Shown: positions 32,469 to 43,985 of the stretch, one piece after another
Layout: each line of letters starts with the position of its first letter
Position numbering within the stretch: the first letter of the stretch is position 1
DNA from: Pegoplata infirma
Taxonomy: Eukaryota > Arthropoda > Insecta > Diptera > Anthomyiidae
Direction: 5' to 3'
DNA length: 64,000 nucleotides
Assembly: GCA_963921195.1 (NCBI GenBank)
Contig: OY992537.1
Span: 130,718,694-130,782,693, forward strand
Notes under the pieces: generated by a model
Database searches by the model: none
What the model was told of the DNA's origin: nothing
What the model saw: the letters and a program-made list of their open reading frames with translations, nothing else
Made by a program: the position numbers and the translations under genes

Positions 32469-32776
32469 TTATATATAACTATATCCACCATTTTTTGGAT
32501 ATAATTATATATAATTAGATATAGCCCTATATATAATTATATATAGGTCTATATCAATTTTTTTTACTCGGGTAGTCATATTTTTAAAATGTAACTGCAC
32601 AAAAACCTCACTTTTATTGCAAGTTTGTATAATTGATCCACATTTTTGTTGGTCCAGCGGTTTAAAATTTAAAAACGAAAATCTAGAGACAAAGACACTT
32701 TTAACAATTCTAATTATTTTAAATAAAATATTTATTTTCCATTATTTCTTAAAATTTTCTCATTTTCTTTTATTAG

Positions 32777-32892
32777 GTCTCCTTGGACCCATGCAAATAC
32801 CAATGGCCGGCATGCCAGGTGGTATACCCGGTATGGGTGTAATGTTACAACCAGGCAATCCAATGCTACAAATGATGCCACGATTTCGGTGA
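32777..32892 (+). CDS. Host gene last coding exon (Gly/Met/Pro-rich)
   Basis: Follows the acceptor TTTTCTTTTATTAG. With the single base carried over from 14590 it encodes GLLGPMQIPMAGMPGGIPGM, then a Met/Gln/Pro-rich end finishing PRFR and TGA at 32890-32892. PGGIPGM appears in both exons, indicating a degenerate repeat across the splice. The protein tail is likely disordered and resembles tails of RNA-processing or transcription cofactors in composition only. The gene is not recognised. Confidence is high that this is a real exon because composition and codon pattern contrast sharply with the transposon sequence around it. Confidence 0.78.
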
Positions 32893-33900
32893 TCACCTAC
32901 ACAAGGGTAGCTGTGTATAGCGCCCGTTGTAAACGTGCCTATGCCATCGATTGTATATGCTGACTAAAAGGATGAAAAAAAATCACACACACACTTAAAT
33001 AGCAGAGCACATTCAACCTAACAACCATCACCACCACCTACAAATCACTCCACTGCAACTACAACAACAACAACAATGTATACCATATGAAATGCAAGCA
33101 ACAACGCAAGTAATAATGTAGTTAATTTTTGTTACATCAATTAGCATCATCATCTTAATATGCCACATTTTATATTCTCGAGTAATTGTAAATTGAACCA
33201 GGCCAGACCAGAACAGAAACTCTATTCATACCTACCCCCCTCTATCGACAGATTGGCAAGCAAGTTTTTTAAAAACAAAACATTTCTTTTCTTTATGCAA
33301 TTTTTAATATTGTTTATTTTATTAATGTTAATTATTTGTTTTTGTTTTAATTTAACGTATACTATTATTTTTATTTTTTCATCTTTCGTTTGGCAAATTT
33401 CTTTAAAGAAGCCACACTTTTTTTTTCTTCTTTTTTTTACAAAAAAGGCTGATTCATTAGCAACTTAAAGTTTAAAAAACACAAAAAAAAAAACTGAAAA
33501 TTATTAAAGCGTTAGTATAACAAATAAAAAAAAAACAAAACAAAAAATGGTAAATATTAATTTAAATAATTTATATATAAACGTTTGCAATATATATATA
33601 TAATACTACATAAATTTATTTTATATTAAGGATAAGGGTGATTGATATATATGCCAAATTTATTAATTATATTATTTTTATAATTTAAACCGATCATTTT
33701 TTTAAAAATTTCATTTTCATATTTGGGTATTTTAATGCATACATACACTTATTACATAATTCATTTTAAATTTATCATAAATACGTATATAATTTAGGTA
33801 TATATACGAATAAATACATATTTGTATATATGTATTAATATATTAGAATGAAATTACTAACTCACCATTAACAACAACATTTTCAATTGAAATAAAAAAA
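32893..33900 (+). other. Presumed 3' UTR of the host gene
   Basis: Begins after the TGA with CAN-type repeats (accatcaccaccacc, CAACAACAACAACAA at 33062) common in fly UTRs, then becomes very AT-rich. AATAAA hexamers occur at 33523, ~33809 and 33891, and the last lies in a run of A and is followed by T-rich sequence. The 102-codon frame at 33160-33468 is low-complexity hydrophobic and not supported. Confidence 0.5.
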
Positions 33901-35039
33901 GTTTTTTTTGTTATATAAAAAAAAATTGATACAATTTCAAATAAGAAAGGAAAACACTTTCTTTTTTTAATTCGTAACAGGCTAAATTCCCTTAAAGAAA
34001 AAGAGTGACGGCCTATCCGAAATCACTTATACAGTGACCGCGAAAACCGAACTTGCCACTAAAATTTCTTAAACTGACTTATCACTAAACTGTCTCAAAA
34101 ATACTTATCCTGTGACCGGAGACAACAGAACATTTAAAAATTTTCAAGTCCCGAAAGTTTTTCCCAGACACATTTTTTTGTGTTATGGTCCCAGCAAAAA
34201 ATAAACGAAGTAGTTCAAAAAGAATTAGTAGTTTCACTACATAAAAAGTAGCGATAGGTGCCGAATTTCATATTCCGTAGGAAGTACTTTTAAAATCACT
34301 TCCAAATATGCTACAAAATAACAATAAAAACATCTTTTACCAGTTCTTTACTTAATGATTTTGAAGTACGTCTTTAATATGTTCTTAGGAATTAAATCAA
34401 ATCAAATTAAATTACCACAACATATGAACTTCTTTTTCAACTGAAACACACGAAGTATGCAATTTTTTCTACGTCCAGCTTCAAATAGATTTAGGTTTTG
34501 CAAAAATGGTGACAAAATTTGGTAATGGCATTTCATTTCTTTTTATTTAGAGCTTAAAGAATCAAAAAGACGAAAATCGATTATTGATAAATTTTTCAAA
34601 TTTCATACAAGCAATTTGTCCTTTAACTACCATTCGATATCATATATCGAAAAAAGTTGGTCCTGAATTAAATAAATACATTTACGAACTAAAGCGGATG
34701 TTGCTGCATCACATTATTAAAGATTGTTTAAGCTTTTTAAAAAATTGAGGTTTAGGCTTGTGGTCAGAACAAACTGGTGAATCAATTCGCCGTGAATTTT
34801 TATTGTTTTGTGATCTTTATAATTGCTCTTTTTTAATTCGAAATTTAAACGTTTAATTACACCGTCCGACAGCCAATATTAAACATGAAACGGATGGTAT
34901 ACGTCTGAAAGTAGAGATCAAATGGAGAAAAACTGCATTTACAGTTTTTCATTTCGTGATAATGTTTCCTTTTAAAAGTACTTCAAAGTTTTAAAGGATA
35001 CATTTTTGAAATATTTGTACTTGTCCTAGGATGAAACTG

Positions 35040-35868
35040 CCCAGGCAGAAACTGCCAACCGTTCCAAAGAAAAAGTCTCGGCAAAGCACTTTATTTTTTG
35101 TGTAAAAGGTAGTATGAATTCGAAAAAGTGCTTTCCAAGCGCTTTGCCAATGTTTTTCTATTTAAATCCGTTCAAAGTATAAACTTTTTATTAAAATTTA
35201 TTAATTTTCATAACAATTGGAATATTTTTTATTTCCCTGCAGGATAAGTGCCGGTCCTTGATAGTTCTCGTGATATGTCACTTCTACACAATGACCTACA
35301 TATTACAAACTTGACACCTTTTATATAAAAACACCTGTTTCTTTCGTGAGAAAGTATCTTAAACTCCGGATACATCACCCTTAAACTCCGGATACATACC
35401 CGTTTCGGTTCAATACACAACTTTTTTTCGTGAATTTTCCAATTTTTTTTTCCTAAAAGCATTTTAATAAATTTTTTATTCCAAAACGCAAAGAAAACTG
35501 CAAACAATTTTTTTCCGGGACTTAGAAAATTGTTCAAAGTTTGTTCAAATTTTTTTTATCCTAATAAATGAGTCAATAAATTTTTTTATCCTAATTTAAT
35601 AAATTTCTTTATTCAAATAAACACCAAAAAGAGTTATGTCTTGTGGACTTATGTATACAATTTAGATACATATTTTTTGTTCTAAAAGTGCTATTATAGT
35701 ACCATAGTTTTTGTTTTTAAAGCGCTTTAAAATAGCAATGGCATACCGTTTACCGTGGTTATCATTTTGGACGCTGGGAGAGTACTAAACTGTGGTGCTT
35801 TCCCAGCACACAAGCGACCATAAAAGGTACTTTGCCAGCGCTCTCCCGTTTGTATTTTTCTGCCTGGG
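35040..35868. mobile_element. CMC/EnSpm-like non-autonomous element, 829 bp
   Basis: Left end CCCAGGCAGAAACTGCCAAC, right end TTTTTCTGCCTGGG, duplication TG (35038-35039, 35869-35870). Same family as 2184-3570, 11699-12232 and 27633-29187. TTTGCCA(G/A) motifs recur near both ends. The region 35229-35540 inside it resembles 38246-38340 (dgatatgtcac..tatcaagga..ggt), possibly a shared older repeat. Confidence 0.75.
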
Positions 35869-36199
35869 TGGTGATGGCAAATGAAAGAGGAGGATCTCCC
35901 CAATTTTTCCATTTTTTTTTTATTTTGCCATATCGGTATAAAAGGAATAAAGTCATTTAAAAACTTTTATCAAAATATTTTGTTAAAAATTTTGAAATGA
36001 TATTGAAGGATACATTTTTGAAAGGACGTAACATACCTCCTTTTTCCTGGTATGTAAAAATAATAAAATACGAAAATTAGGGGAGATGCTACTCTTTCAT
36101 TTGCTATCCCTTGTGGCATCCTAGGGCAAGCACAAATATAAAAAAATTTTTTTTATAAAACTAAGTCCTCTAAAACTTAGTTTTACTAAATTTAGTCTC

Positions 36200-36770
36200 T
36201 AGTTTCAAACGTATACTATCCAGTTCGTGTTCAACGAACTTTTTAATTTTTGTCGGACGGTGTTATCAATGAAATTAGTTTTTCTATCACAGTTTTTAAG
36301 ATATTCGCGTTTGAATATTGAAATATTTGGGTCTCCTCTGTAACGTACTCGATTTAGTAAAAATAAGACATCTTTATTCCAAATCTGTCATCCAAATTTT
36401 TCTATCGCGTACTGTTTTTGAAATATTGGCGTTTGAAAAACTCGAACTCCACTGTTACGCACTTATATTCTTTACAAATCACACTAATATTTTCAAACGC
36501 GAATATCTTAAAAACAGAACATGCTTGAAAAAATTGGATTGCAGTTTTGTAATCAGGAGGTCTATTTTATATGAAATCAAGTCCTATTTGGTGGACTTGA
36601 TTTCATATAAAGTATCGTTTTTTTTTTCCTTTTTAACAGCGAATATCTCAAAAACGGTACGTGCTAGAAAAATTTGGACGGTAGATTTCGAAGCAGTAGA
36701 CCAAAATATATAAGGACCAGTTAGAAATTTCACTGGGAGGTTTTTGCTGTCGAACAGTGTTTTAAGTGTA
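36200..36770. repeat. Foldback-family partial copy
   Basis: Contains CAAATTTTTCTA, TTTTTGA(G/A)ATATT, CTGGGAGGTTTTTG and GTCGAACAGTG as in the 661-1475 and 39415-40212 copies. The central TTTCATATAAA / complement pair marks the inverted-repeat axis. Short frames on both strands are incidental. Confidence 0.5.
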
Positions 36771-36998
36771 TATATTATAAAAAAATACTCTTTCAATCAA
36801 TCTTACAAAAAGACGTGAAAAAATCACTTCTAATTTAGAAGTTTAAATCACCAAATAAAAATGACATAATCACACCTAAAATGCCAAGAAATATGTACTT
36901 CTAAAGAAGTGATGAAAAAGCGGTTCCAAAAGGTCAAGTTATATTAACATCCGGATCACTACTTCAGAAGTTGTGATAAAAATGTTAATATATATGTA

Positions 36999-37955
36999 CA
37001 TTAGATTGTCCCTTATTTTGGAAATGTTGGAAATGTTGAGACGGTACCCCCTCATTTTTTTCCTTTTGACTAAAAAATAACTCAGGAAAAATTTTACGCC
37101 CCTACGACCACGCCTTCCCTACGCGACGGGGCCTTAAAGAACGGGGCCTTAAAAAGCATTTTTCCATACAAAGCAAAACATTTTTTTTTTGATTTTAAAT
37201 TTTTTTGTTATTAATTATAATATTACTTGGTTATCTTATTCACGACAAAAAATTTGATTTTGGTGGGATGAGGCTTTCAGTTTTAAAAAATTTTTCGAAA
37301 AAAAAAAAATTTAGAGCTTTTGGGGTCCTACAGTAAAAATTTTTTAAACATTTTTTTTTTTTAGTTTTGACAAGCAACGGTTTTAGTTGTAATGTTTCTT
37401 TTAATGATATATATTCATAAAAAAATATTACTCATATCTGTGACATCTTGATCGTGTATCGAAAAACATCAAAAATGCATTTTTTACCCTTTTTTAGATC
37501 ACGATAAAGATGTCACAGATAGGAATAATATTTTTTTATGAAAATATATCATTAAAAGCAACAATTCAACTAAAACGGTTGCTTGTCAAAACTAAAAAAA
37601 AATATTTTTTAAAAAATTTTTACTGTAGGACCCCAAAAGCTCTAAATTTTTTTTTTCGAAAAATTTTTTAGAACTGAAAGCCTCATCCCATCAAAATCAA
37701 TTTTTTTGTCGTGAATAAGCTAATCAAGTAATATTATAATTAATAACAAAAAAATTAAAAATCAAAAAAAATTTTTTTTGCTTTGTATGGAAAAATGATT
37801 TTTAAGGCCCCGCTCTTTACGGCCCCGTCGCGTAGGGAAGGCGTGGTCGTTGGGGCGTGAAATTTTTCCTGAGTTATTTTTTAGTCAAAAGGAAAAAAAT
37901 GAGGGGGTACCGTCTCAACATTTCCAACATTTCCAAAATAAGGGACACTCTAATG
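36999..37955. mobile_element. TA-flanked palindromic element, 957 bp
   Basis: CATTAGATTGTCCCTTATTT and near-complement, flanked by TA (36997-36998, 37956-37957). Arms of ~400-450 bp mirror each other, including a GC-rich stretch CCTTCCCTACGCGACGGGGC and its complement. TA flanks suggest a Tc1/mariner-type MITE. No transposase. Confidence 0.75.
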
Positions 37956-38458
37956 TACATAATAAACACTAGTGATATATGTTATACTTAAGTGTCAATC
38001 TTTCGCCACTGAAGAGTGGCGAAAAAAAGAACATACTTTGTATGTCACGCCCATATTAAATTCATCAATGTTTCAGTTGAAGAAGAAGTACATCTGGTTC
38101 ATAAGTTGTGAAATTTGTAGTGAATGGTAAGCTCTTTTTTTGCTGGGGGTCTAAAGAATTTCATTAAGATCTTTTTTGAAGTTCCAAAAAGTTGAATGCC
38201 TTTTGAAGTAAAAGAGTTCATTAAAAATGTTTTTAGGAAAATAATTTGACGAACATTTTCAGACATTTCCTCACAAAAGCGAGGAAATACATACGTCTTT
38301 TGAGTCCATGTGACATGTCACGTGATATATCAAGGAACGGTGTAGTAAATATAACACTTCATAAGAGACATTTATTGTTGCACTTATACACAAACGGTAA
38401 AAATAGCGATGTTTTCCCCCGAAATCGCTTACAAGGGAAGTATTCTCACCCTTACAAA

Positions 38459-38998
38459 GTTGACAATAAAAACCCTTATTATTATCAATCGACTATTTCT
38501 TAAAAAAATGCTATATAGGAAATTTTTCAAGCTTAAATTTAAGCTTGATAGCGTCCAGATTGAGCAAATATTAAATGAGATACGAGGGTCGCGCTAGAAA
38601 ATCAAATTATTTGTAGACGTTTTTTAAAAAATATTTCCAAGTTGATTTTTTTCAAATCCAAACATTACAAATATAAAAAATAGTACAATTGTTTAAATTT
38701 AGTTATCAACTCATTTTTCCAACGACTTAAACAAAAATCAAAATTTTTAAATGCAGCAAAAAAATATGCATTTTTTTTGACCTCCAATTCTCTTGACCAC
38801 CATTTTTTTGTAAACAAAGAAAATATTTTATTGTTATAGTACATCTAAGTTATAATGAGATATAAAAATAATTAAAAATTTTCTTTGTTTACAAAAAATT
38901 GGTTATTAAAAGAATTTGAGGTCAAAAAATGCATATTTTTTACGAACAATTAATTGTTTTGGATGAAAAAATGAGTTGATAACTGAATTTAAGATTTA
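38459..38998. mobile_element. Partial copy of the 43050-43985 mariner-like palindrome
   Basis: Shares GTTGACAATAAAAACCCTTA, ATTATTATCAATCGACTAT, GATAGCGTCCAGATT and AAATATTAAATGAGATAC with 43110-43230, and has the mirrored inner sequence (tttgtttacaaaaaattgg). Outer ends are missing on both sides. Confidence 0.65.
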
Positions 38999-38999
38999 T

Positions 39000-39414
39000 T
39001 TTTTTTGATTTCAATAGAAAATGTTGTTTTATATCTTTACTACTGTATAGTTCACACTAAAAAAAACGTTTTTAAAATACACTTACAGCTGTTTATCAAT
39101 CTTTTAATTTCAAAATTTTATTGTTTTTTTGCTTATTTTAGTTTGTCTGTACAAGGAACAATCTGTTTTAAATCTTTTTCTTTCAATTTCCTTTTTTTTA
39201 CTGTTGTTTTTGTGTCACCTGTTTATCAAAATAATAATAAAAAACAATTTAATAGCCTTTATTTCGAAAAATTTATATTTTGTTTTGAGTTAAAAAATAA
39301 TTTCAAAAGTTATTTAGTTTAAAAAGAAGTGATTATTTAACAAAAATGTGCAAAGTAACGGAATTAACCAAATAAACGAATCATTCATTTAAATTTTTAA
39401 AATTGTAATTTCAG
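39000..39414. other. No gene seen
   Basis: A 105-codon frame at 39005-39322 is Phe/Tyr/Leu-rich, as expected from T-rich DNA. No recognisable motif. Confidence 0.35.
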
Positions 39415-40212
39415 ACCTCTTCAAGTAAGTTTTAGGTTTTATAAAAATAGTGACAAAATCGGGTAATGGCATTTTATTCCTCTATAAAATAGTTAACAAG
39501 AAAATCCTAGCTGATCCTGTTTTCGAGTTATCGCTAAATAATAACATTGTTTGACAACAAAAACCTCGCAATGAATTATCCAACTGATTCTTATAGATTT
39601 TGTTCTCATTCAAAATCTGGCATCCAAATTCGCTGTTAAAATGTCAAAAACAAACAAGTTAGCACTTTTGGGGTCCGCTGTTACATATTTTTACGTTGAT
39701 TCCAAAAATATGATTTGATTTTGTAAAAATGGACCTTTTGATCTCAAAACTGAAATTCAAATTTTTCTAGCGTAACAAATTTTTTAAACGCGAATATGTC
39801 GAAAAGGAAACATGCTAGAAAAAATTGAATTGCAGTTTTGAAATCAGGAGGTCCATTTTATATAAAATCAAGTCCTATTGTTTGGAGGCAACGTAAAAAT
39901 ATGTAAGTGGACGCCGAAAAGTGCGAAATTATTGAATTTTTAACAGCGAATGCCTCAAAAACAGTGCGTACTAGAAAAATTTGAATGGCAGATTTGGAAT
40001 CATCAGAGCAAAATCTATAAGAATCAGTTGGATATTTGACTGAAAGGTTTTTGTTGTCAAACAGTGTATTTATTTAGCAATTACTCGAAAACAGGATCAG
40101 CTAGGATTTTCGTGTTAACTATTTTTAAAGTTCTAAATAAAGAGGAACGAAATGCCATTACTCGATTTTGCCACAAATTTTACAAAGCATGAACTTGCTT
40201 TAAAAGAGGTGT
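39415..40212. repeat. Foldback-family element, near-complete copy
   Basis: Left arm ACCTCTTCAAGTAAGTTTTA, right arm ending GCTTTAAAAGAGGTGTGT. Both arms carry CCTAGCTGATCCTGTTTTCG in opposite orientations (39506, 40090) and GACAACAAAAACCT / complement. The right end directly adjoins the hAT element's target duplication. Confidence 0.6.
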
Positions 40213-40220
40213 GTAATAAT

Positions 40221-41221
40221 CATACATGGGAATTTTTAATTGGCATTGAATTTTCATTGGCATTAGTTGGAACTAATGCCAATGCCAAATAAAAGCATTA
40301 GCATTTATTGCCAATGAAATTTTTTGGCATTGGCATTTTTTGTACTAATGCCAATGAAATGTCTAAAAAAACTATTTACATTTGATAAAAAAAGCATTTG
40401 TTTACAATAAATATATATATTTTTTTAAAACTTAAAATGGCGATATCTCGAAAACTAAACCAGATAAAGCAAAATGGAGGGCATTTTCGGTTATTTGGAT
40501 TACCATACTTTCGCGGGTCCTCTTCACATGTGTGGACCCCAATGGGTCCTAACTTTGAATCCAAAAAATTTGGGATTCCCGAAAATTAAAAAATGCTTAT
40601 ATCTTGGTAAATATTGGTGACACAACAAAAAGTCCAAAAGCATTTTTGTAGCTCTTGTTTTCTAGAACTCGTCTGCCAATACTCGAAAACCCTCTGAGAA
40701 ACAGTTTTTTAGTTATTCAGTTTCTAAAATTCTCAAGACCCTATTGGGCCCATAAATTGCAGTACCATGAAATCTCAGCATGATAATGCTAAAGGTGTGT
40801 GAATTTTCAAATTTTAGGGAGTGCCAATTTTTTAGATTCAAAATTTGAACCTATTAGGGTCCACACATGTAAAGAGGACCGGCGAAACTATGGTAATTAT
40901 AAGAACCAAAAATGCCCTCCATTTTTGCTCTATCTGGCTTAGTTTTTGAGATATAGCCATTTTAAGTTTTAAGCAAAAAAAAATTTCACAACTCGCTGAC
41001 GTAAATACAACATTTAATATTGCTAATGCTTTGTTTTCATTAAGGCATTTATTAATGCCAATGAAACTTTTTTATAATTGGCATTACTAATGCTACTAAT
41101 TCCTTAACGAGCATTGATTGAAACAATGCCAATGCTAAAAATTTCATTGGCATTAGTTTCAATATAATGCCAATGAAATCGTCAATTAATTAGTCCATTT
41201 ATTTAAATAGTCCCATGTATG
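40221..41221. mobile_element. hAT-type MITE with TTGGCATTAATGCC arrays, 1001 bp
   Basis: Terminal repeats CATACATGGGA and complement, flanked by a perfect 8-bp duplication GTAATAAT (40213-40220, 41222-41229). Subterminal zones are packed with variants of GGCATTAGTTGG and AATGCCAATGAAAT. The central ~550 bp is itself an inverted repeat (GGAGGGCATTTTCGGTT versus AAAATGCCCTCC). Part of the core is homologous to 9350-9440. Short frames at 40376-40589 are incidental. Confidence 0.82.
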
Positions 41222-41229
41222 GTAATAAT

Positions 41230-41775
41230 ACAGTGATACAAAATCAAACTTTCCGAATCGGAATGGGATGAAACCAAAAGCTAAACAAAAGTTGACTTTT
41301 TGCATAACAAAACCCTCAAGGCTTTTTTATTTCAGGGCTAGATTTTTTTTACACGCATTTAAAGTTTTTGTGTACAAAACATGTCCAACTTTAGGGGTCC
41401 CTGGAGGTGCCCTTATTGGACATGTGGGGCCCAAAATTAGACTCGGAACTATGTTAGCTATAACCAGTATGAATTTCGCTGCAATCGGTCCAGTACCTAC
41501 TTACTGAATAGCTAAATTATTAAAAATAAACCACTGTGTGTCGTTGCGTATGATTGTTATTTAAAGGCAATTACAATATTAAGCATACGCCACTTACACA
41601 GTTTTCAAGCAATAACTATTATAATTATAATAAAAGTTAACCAACTTTAAATGCGTGTAAAAAAATAATTAGCGCTGAACTAAAACAAAAGTCTTGAGAT
41701 TTTTGCTATGGAATATGTCAATATTCATTTGCTTTTGGTTTCATCCCATTAAGATTTTAGTTGCTGCACTGTGTA
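41230..41775. repeat. Dispersed inverted-repeat element, paired with 3660-4140
   Basis: Shares ACACGCATTT, the IGPVPTY-encoding block and AAATTATTAAAAATAAACCA with 3660-4140. Left part TTGCATAACAAAACCCTCAA and right part GTCTTGAGATTTTTGCTATG are imperfect inverted repeats. Starts CAGTG and ends CACTG, so a transposon is likely, but a target duplication is not clear. Confidence 0.5.
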
Positions 41776-41779
41776 ATTA

Positions 41780-42890
41780 ATATATTATTCGCCCATTTTG
41801 TAGTTTAAATAACATTTGAATTTATTTAGCTTTGTGTTTGTATTTTTGTTGGTTTATTTTGAGATTTTATAACATGTTGTCCTTGCAATACTTAATTGAT
41901 AATTCTTATACATAATGTTGTAACTAACCAACCTACCCACGCCTCTGTAGAACTGTAGCCTTTAAATAAATTTAAAATAACCAAAACAAATGATTAGCTA
42001 AAAATAACATTGAAAAAGATTTAATAATTTTATTTAACTTATTACTTAATGTTTTCTTCGTTTTTTTTTTGTTTGTTTTTTTTTTCTTTCTCCAGTAAAT
42101 AGGCAAATTTACACACACAACAGGTTACTCCAAAATCTGCGTATTGAACGACTTTCTAAAATTGTTGTTGAATATTCTCACTCAATCCTCCTAACTAAAA
42201 AAAAATACAATAATAAAGTGGATGAGTATATATTTGAATTTTTTCCTTTATTTAACTCTTAATTAATTTTAATAGTTGTCGTGTATGTTAAAATTTGAAT
42301 TTTAGTACAAAACAAAAAAAAAAAAAAATGCATTTGTCTCTAAAAAAAAAGTATAAAATCAAGCAATCCTTGCGTGTTCCCTACCACTCTAAACTACTAC
42401 ATTTATGTTTGATCCTTTTTGTTCGGTATGTTTAAAGTCATTTTAGATTTTTTTTTAATGTTTTTATTTTTTAATTTTAATTTTTTTTATTAAATTTTTA
42501 ATTGAAATACTTAATTTATAATTTTTAAATAATTATTAAAAAAAAAAACTCAATAAATTGCAAGCTAGATTCGCAAAATGATGTAAGGGGTTTTCACAAT
42601 CCCGGGAGGTTTAGTGTGATAAATTGCAATTTAACCAAACTTCAAATTTTCGCCACTTTTTTTTTTTGTCAAACAAATACGAACTTTGTGCAAACAAATA
42701 GGAACACTAAAAAGCCCGATTTTGTGAAAATCCCTCCACACAAAAAACACGCTTATCAGCCAAGTTTTTGTGTAAAATAAAACCCAAAAAGTGCTTTTGT
42801 GTAATTTAGCCAATTTTTTAGAACAAAAACTTGTTTAATTTACGAAAAACACTTGGTGGGTTGTATTTTACAAAAAAAAAACTTAGCTAA
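41780..42890. other. No gene seen; a strong splice-acceptor-like site at 42095
   Basis: Poly-T/C followed by TTTCTTTCTCCAG ends at 42095. The following ~100 bp is less AT-biased, opens with TAA, and has AATAAA near 42211. This could be an untranslated terminal exon of an unrelated or alternative transcript, with no supporting coding sequence. 42600-42890 contains inverted pieces (CAAGTTTTTGTGTAAAATA / TATTTTACAAAAAAAAAACT). Confidence 0.3.
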
Positions 42891-42898
42891 TAAGTGTA

Positions 42899-43048
42899 AT
42901 ACCATATTCGCATTCATTTAAAATTATCAATTAAATTATTCGTTTTCCTCATACAATTTTAAACTTCAAGTTTAAACGGTGTTTAATTTTGACAAATAAA
43001 TTGTATGGGAATCCAAATAATTAAACTAGTTTTAAATGAATATGGTAT
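42899..43048. mobile_element. 150-bp MITE
   Basis: ATACCATATTC at the left and its complement at the right, with TCATTTAAAA following on both sides. The right end was hit by the mariner-like MITE at 43050. Removing that insertion gives flanks AAGTGTA and AAGTGTT on the two sides, a likely target duplication. Confidence 0.6.
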
Positions 43049-43049
43049 A

Positions 43050-43985
43050 CAGTGAGCGTCAAAAGAAAGTGTACAGGTCTAAAATAGATGTAATTCCTTA
43101 ACGAAAAAGTTGACAATAAAAGCCCTTATTATTATCAATCGACTATCATTTAAAAACATGCTATAAAGGAAATTTTCAAAGCTTTAATTTAAGCTTGATA
43201 GCATCCAGATTAAGCAAATATTAAATGAGATACAAGGGTCGAGATGAAAAATGAAATTTTCTGTAGACATTTTTTAGAAAAATTTTAAAAAATATTTTTA
43301 AGTTGATTTTTTTTAAGTTCAAACATTAAAAATTTAAAAAATAGTACAATGGTTTAAATTCAGTTATCAGCTCATTTTTCCAATGACCCAAACAAAAACC
43401 AAAATTTTTTTAATGCAGTAAAAAAATATGCATTTTTTTGACCTCAAATTCTTTTGACTACCAATTTTTTGTAAACAAAGAAAATTTTTAATTATTTTCA
43501 TATCTCTTTACTATACACTAAGATGTACTTAAATTAGTAAACAATGAAATCTTTTCTTTGTTTACAAAAAATTGGTGGTCAAAAGAGTTGGAGGTAAAAA
43601 AAATGCATATTTTTTTACTGCATTTAAAAATTTTGATTTTTGTTTGGGTCGTTAGAAAAATGAGTTGATAACTGAATTTAAACCATGGTACTATTTTTTA
43701 AATTTTTAATGTTTGAACTTGAAAAAAATCAACTTAAAAATATTTTTTTAAATTTTTCTAAAAAATGTCTACAAAAAATTTCATTTTTCAGCTCGACCCT
43801 TGTATCTTATTTAATATTTGCTTAATCTGGACGCTATGAAGCTTAAATTAAAGCTTGGAAAATTTCCTTTATAGCATGTTTTTAAATGATAGTCGATTGA
43901 TAATAATAAGGGCTTTTATTGTCAACTTTTTCGTTAAGGAATTACATCTATTTTAGACCTGTACACTTTCTTTTGACGCTCACAG
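43050..43985. mobile_element. Mariner/Tc1-like palindromic MITE, 936 bp
   Basis: CAGTGAGCGTCAAAAGAAAG at the left and near-complement at the right, flanked by TA (43048-43049, 43986-43987). Arms of ~430 bp mirror each other through the whole element. TA duplication and CAGT start are typical of Tc1/mariner. No transposase. Confidence 0.82.

Larger units (their letters stand above)
24748..32572. mobile_element. Composite TA-flanked element with three nested transposons
   Basis: CCCGAGTAAAAA at 24748 and TTTTTACTCGGG ending at 32572 are inverted repeats flanked by TA (24746-24747, 32573-32574). Just inside, both ends hold ~200 bp of TATATAATTATATATA-type sequence (24760-24830 with 26901-26965; 30220-30326 with 32469-32565). 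Subtracting the nested elements at 24865-26892, 27633-29187 and 30327-32468 leaves about 2.1 kb. The pairing of such distant ends is inference but fits the symmetry and the TA duplication. Confidence 0.6.
14591..32776 (+). other. Host intron, ~18.2 kb, phase 1
   Basis: Bounded by GTAAGTTATA and a terminal CATTTTCTTTTATTAG, both good splice signals. Almost the whole length is transposon sequence: non-LTR and copia retrotransposons at 14.98-23.3 kb, then nested DNA transposons at 24.7-32.6 kb. Confidence 0.65.
34190..38147. mobile_element. CCCAGC-ended DNA transposon with three nested insertions
   Basis: Ends CCCAGCAAAAAATAA and TTTTTTTGCTGGG, flanked by GGT (34187-34189, 38148-38150). Inverted inner sequence supports the pairing (TCTTTTTCAACTGAAACA at 34430 versus TGTTTCAGTTGAAGAAGA at 38071). 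It contains a CMC-like element (35040-35868), a foldback-family piece (~36200-36770) and a TA-flanked palindrome (36999-37955). A smaller relative is at 49485-49945. Confidence 0.6.

Noticed and set aside
24760..32570. TATATATA tracts as promoters
   Set aside because: They are the symmetrical arms of a transposon and are not positioned before any gene.
33160..33468. 102-codon frame with hydrophobic stretches
   Set aside because: T-rich part of the presumed 3' UTR; Phe/Leu/Ile content is what T-rich DNA gives by chance.
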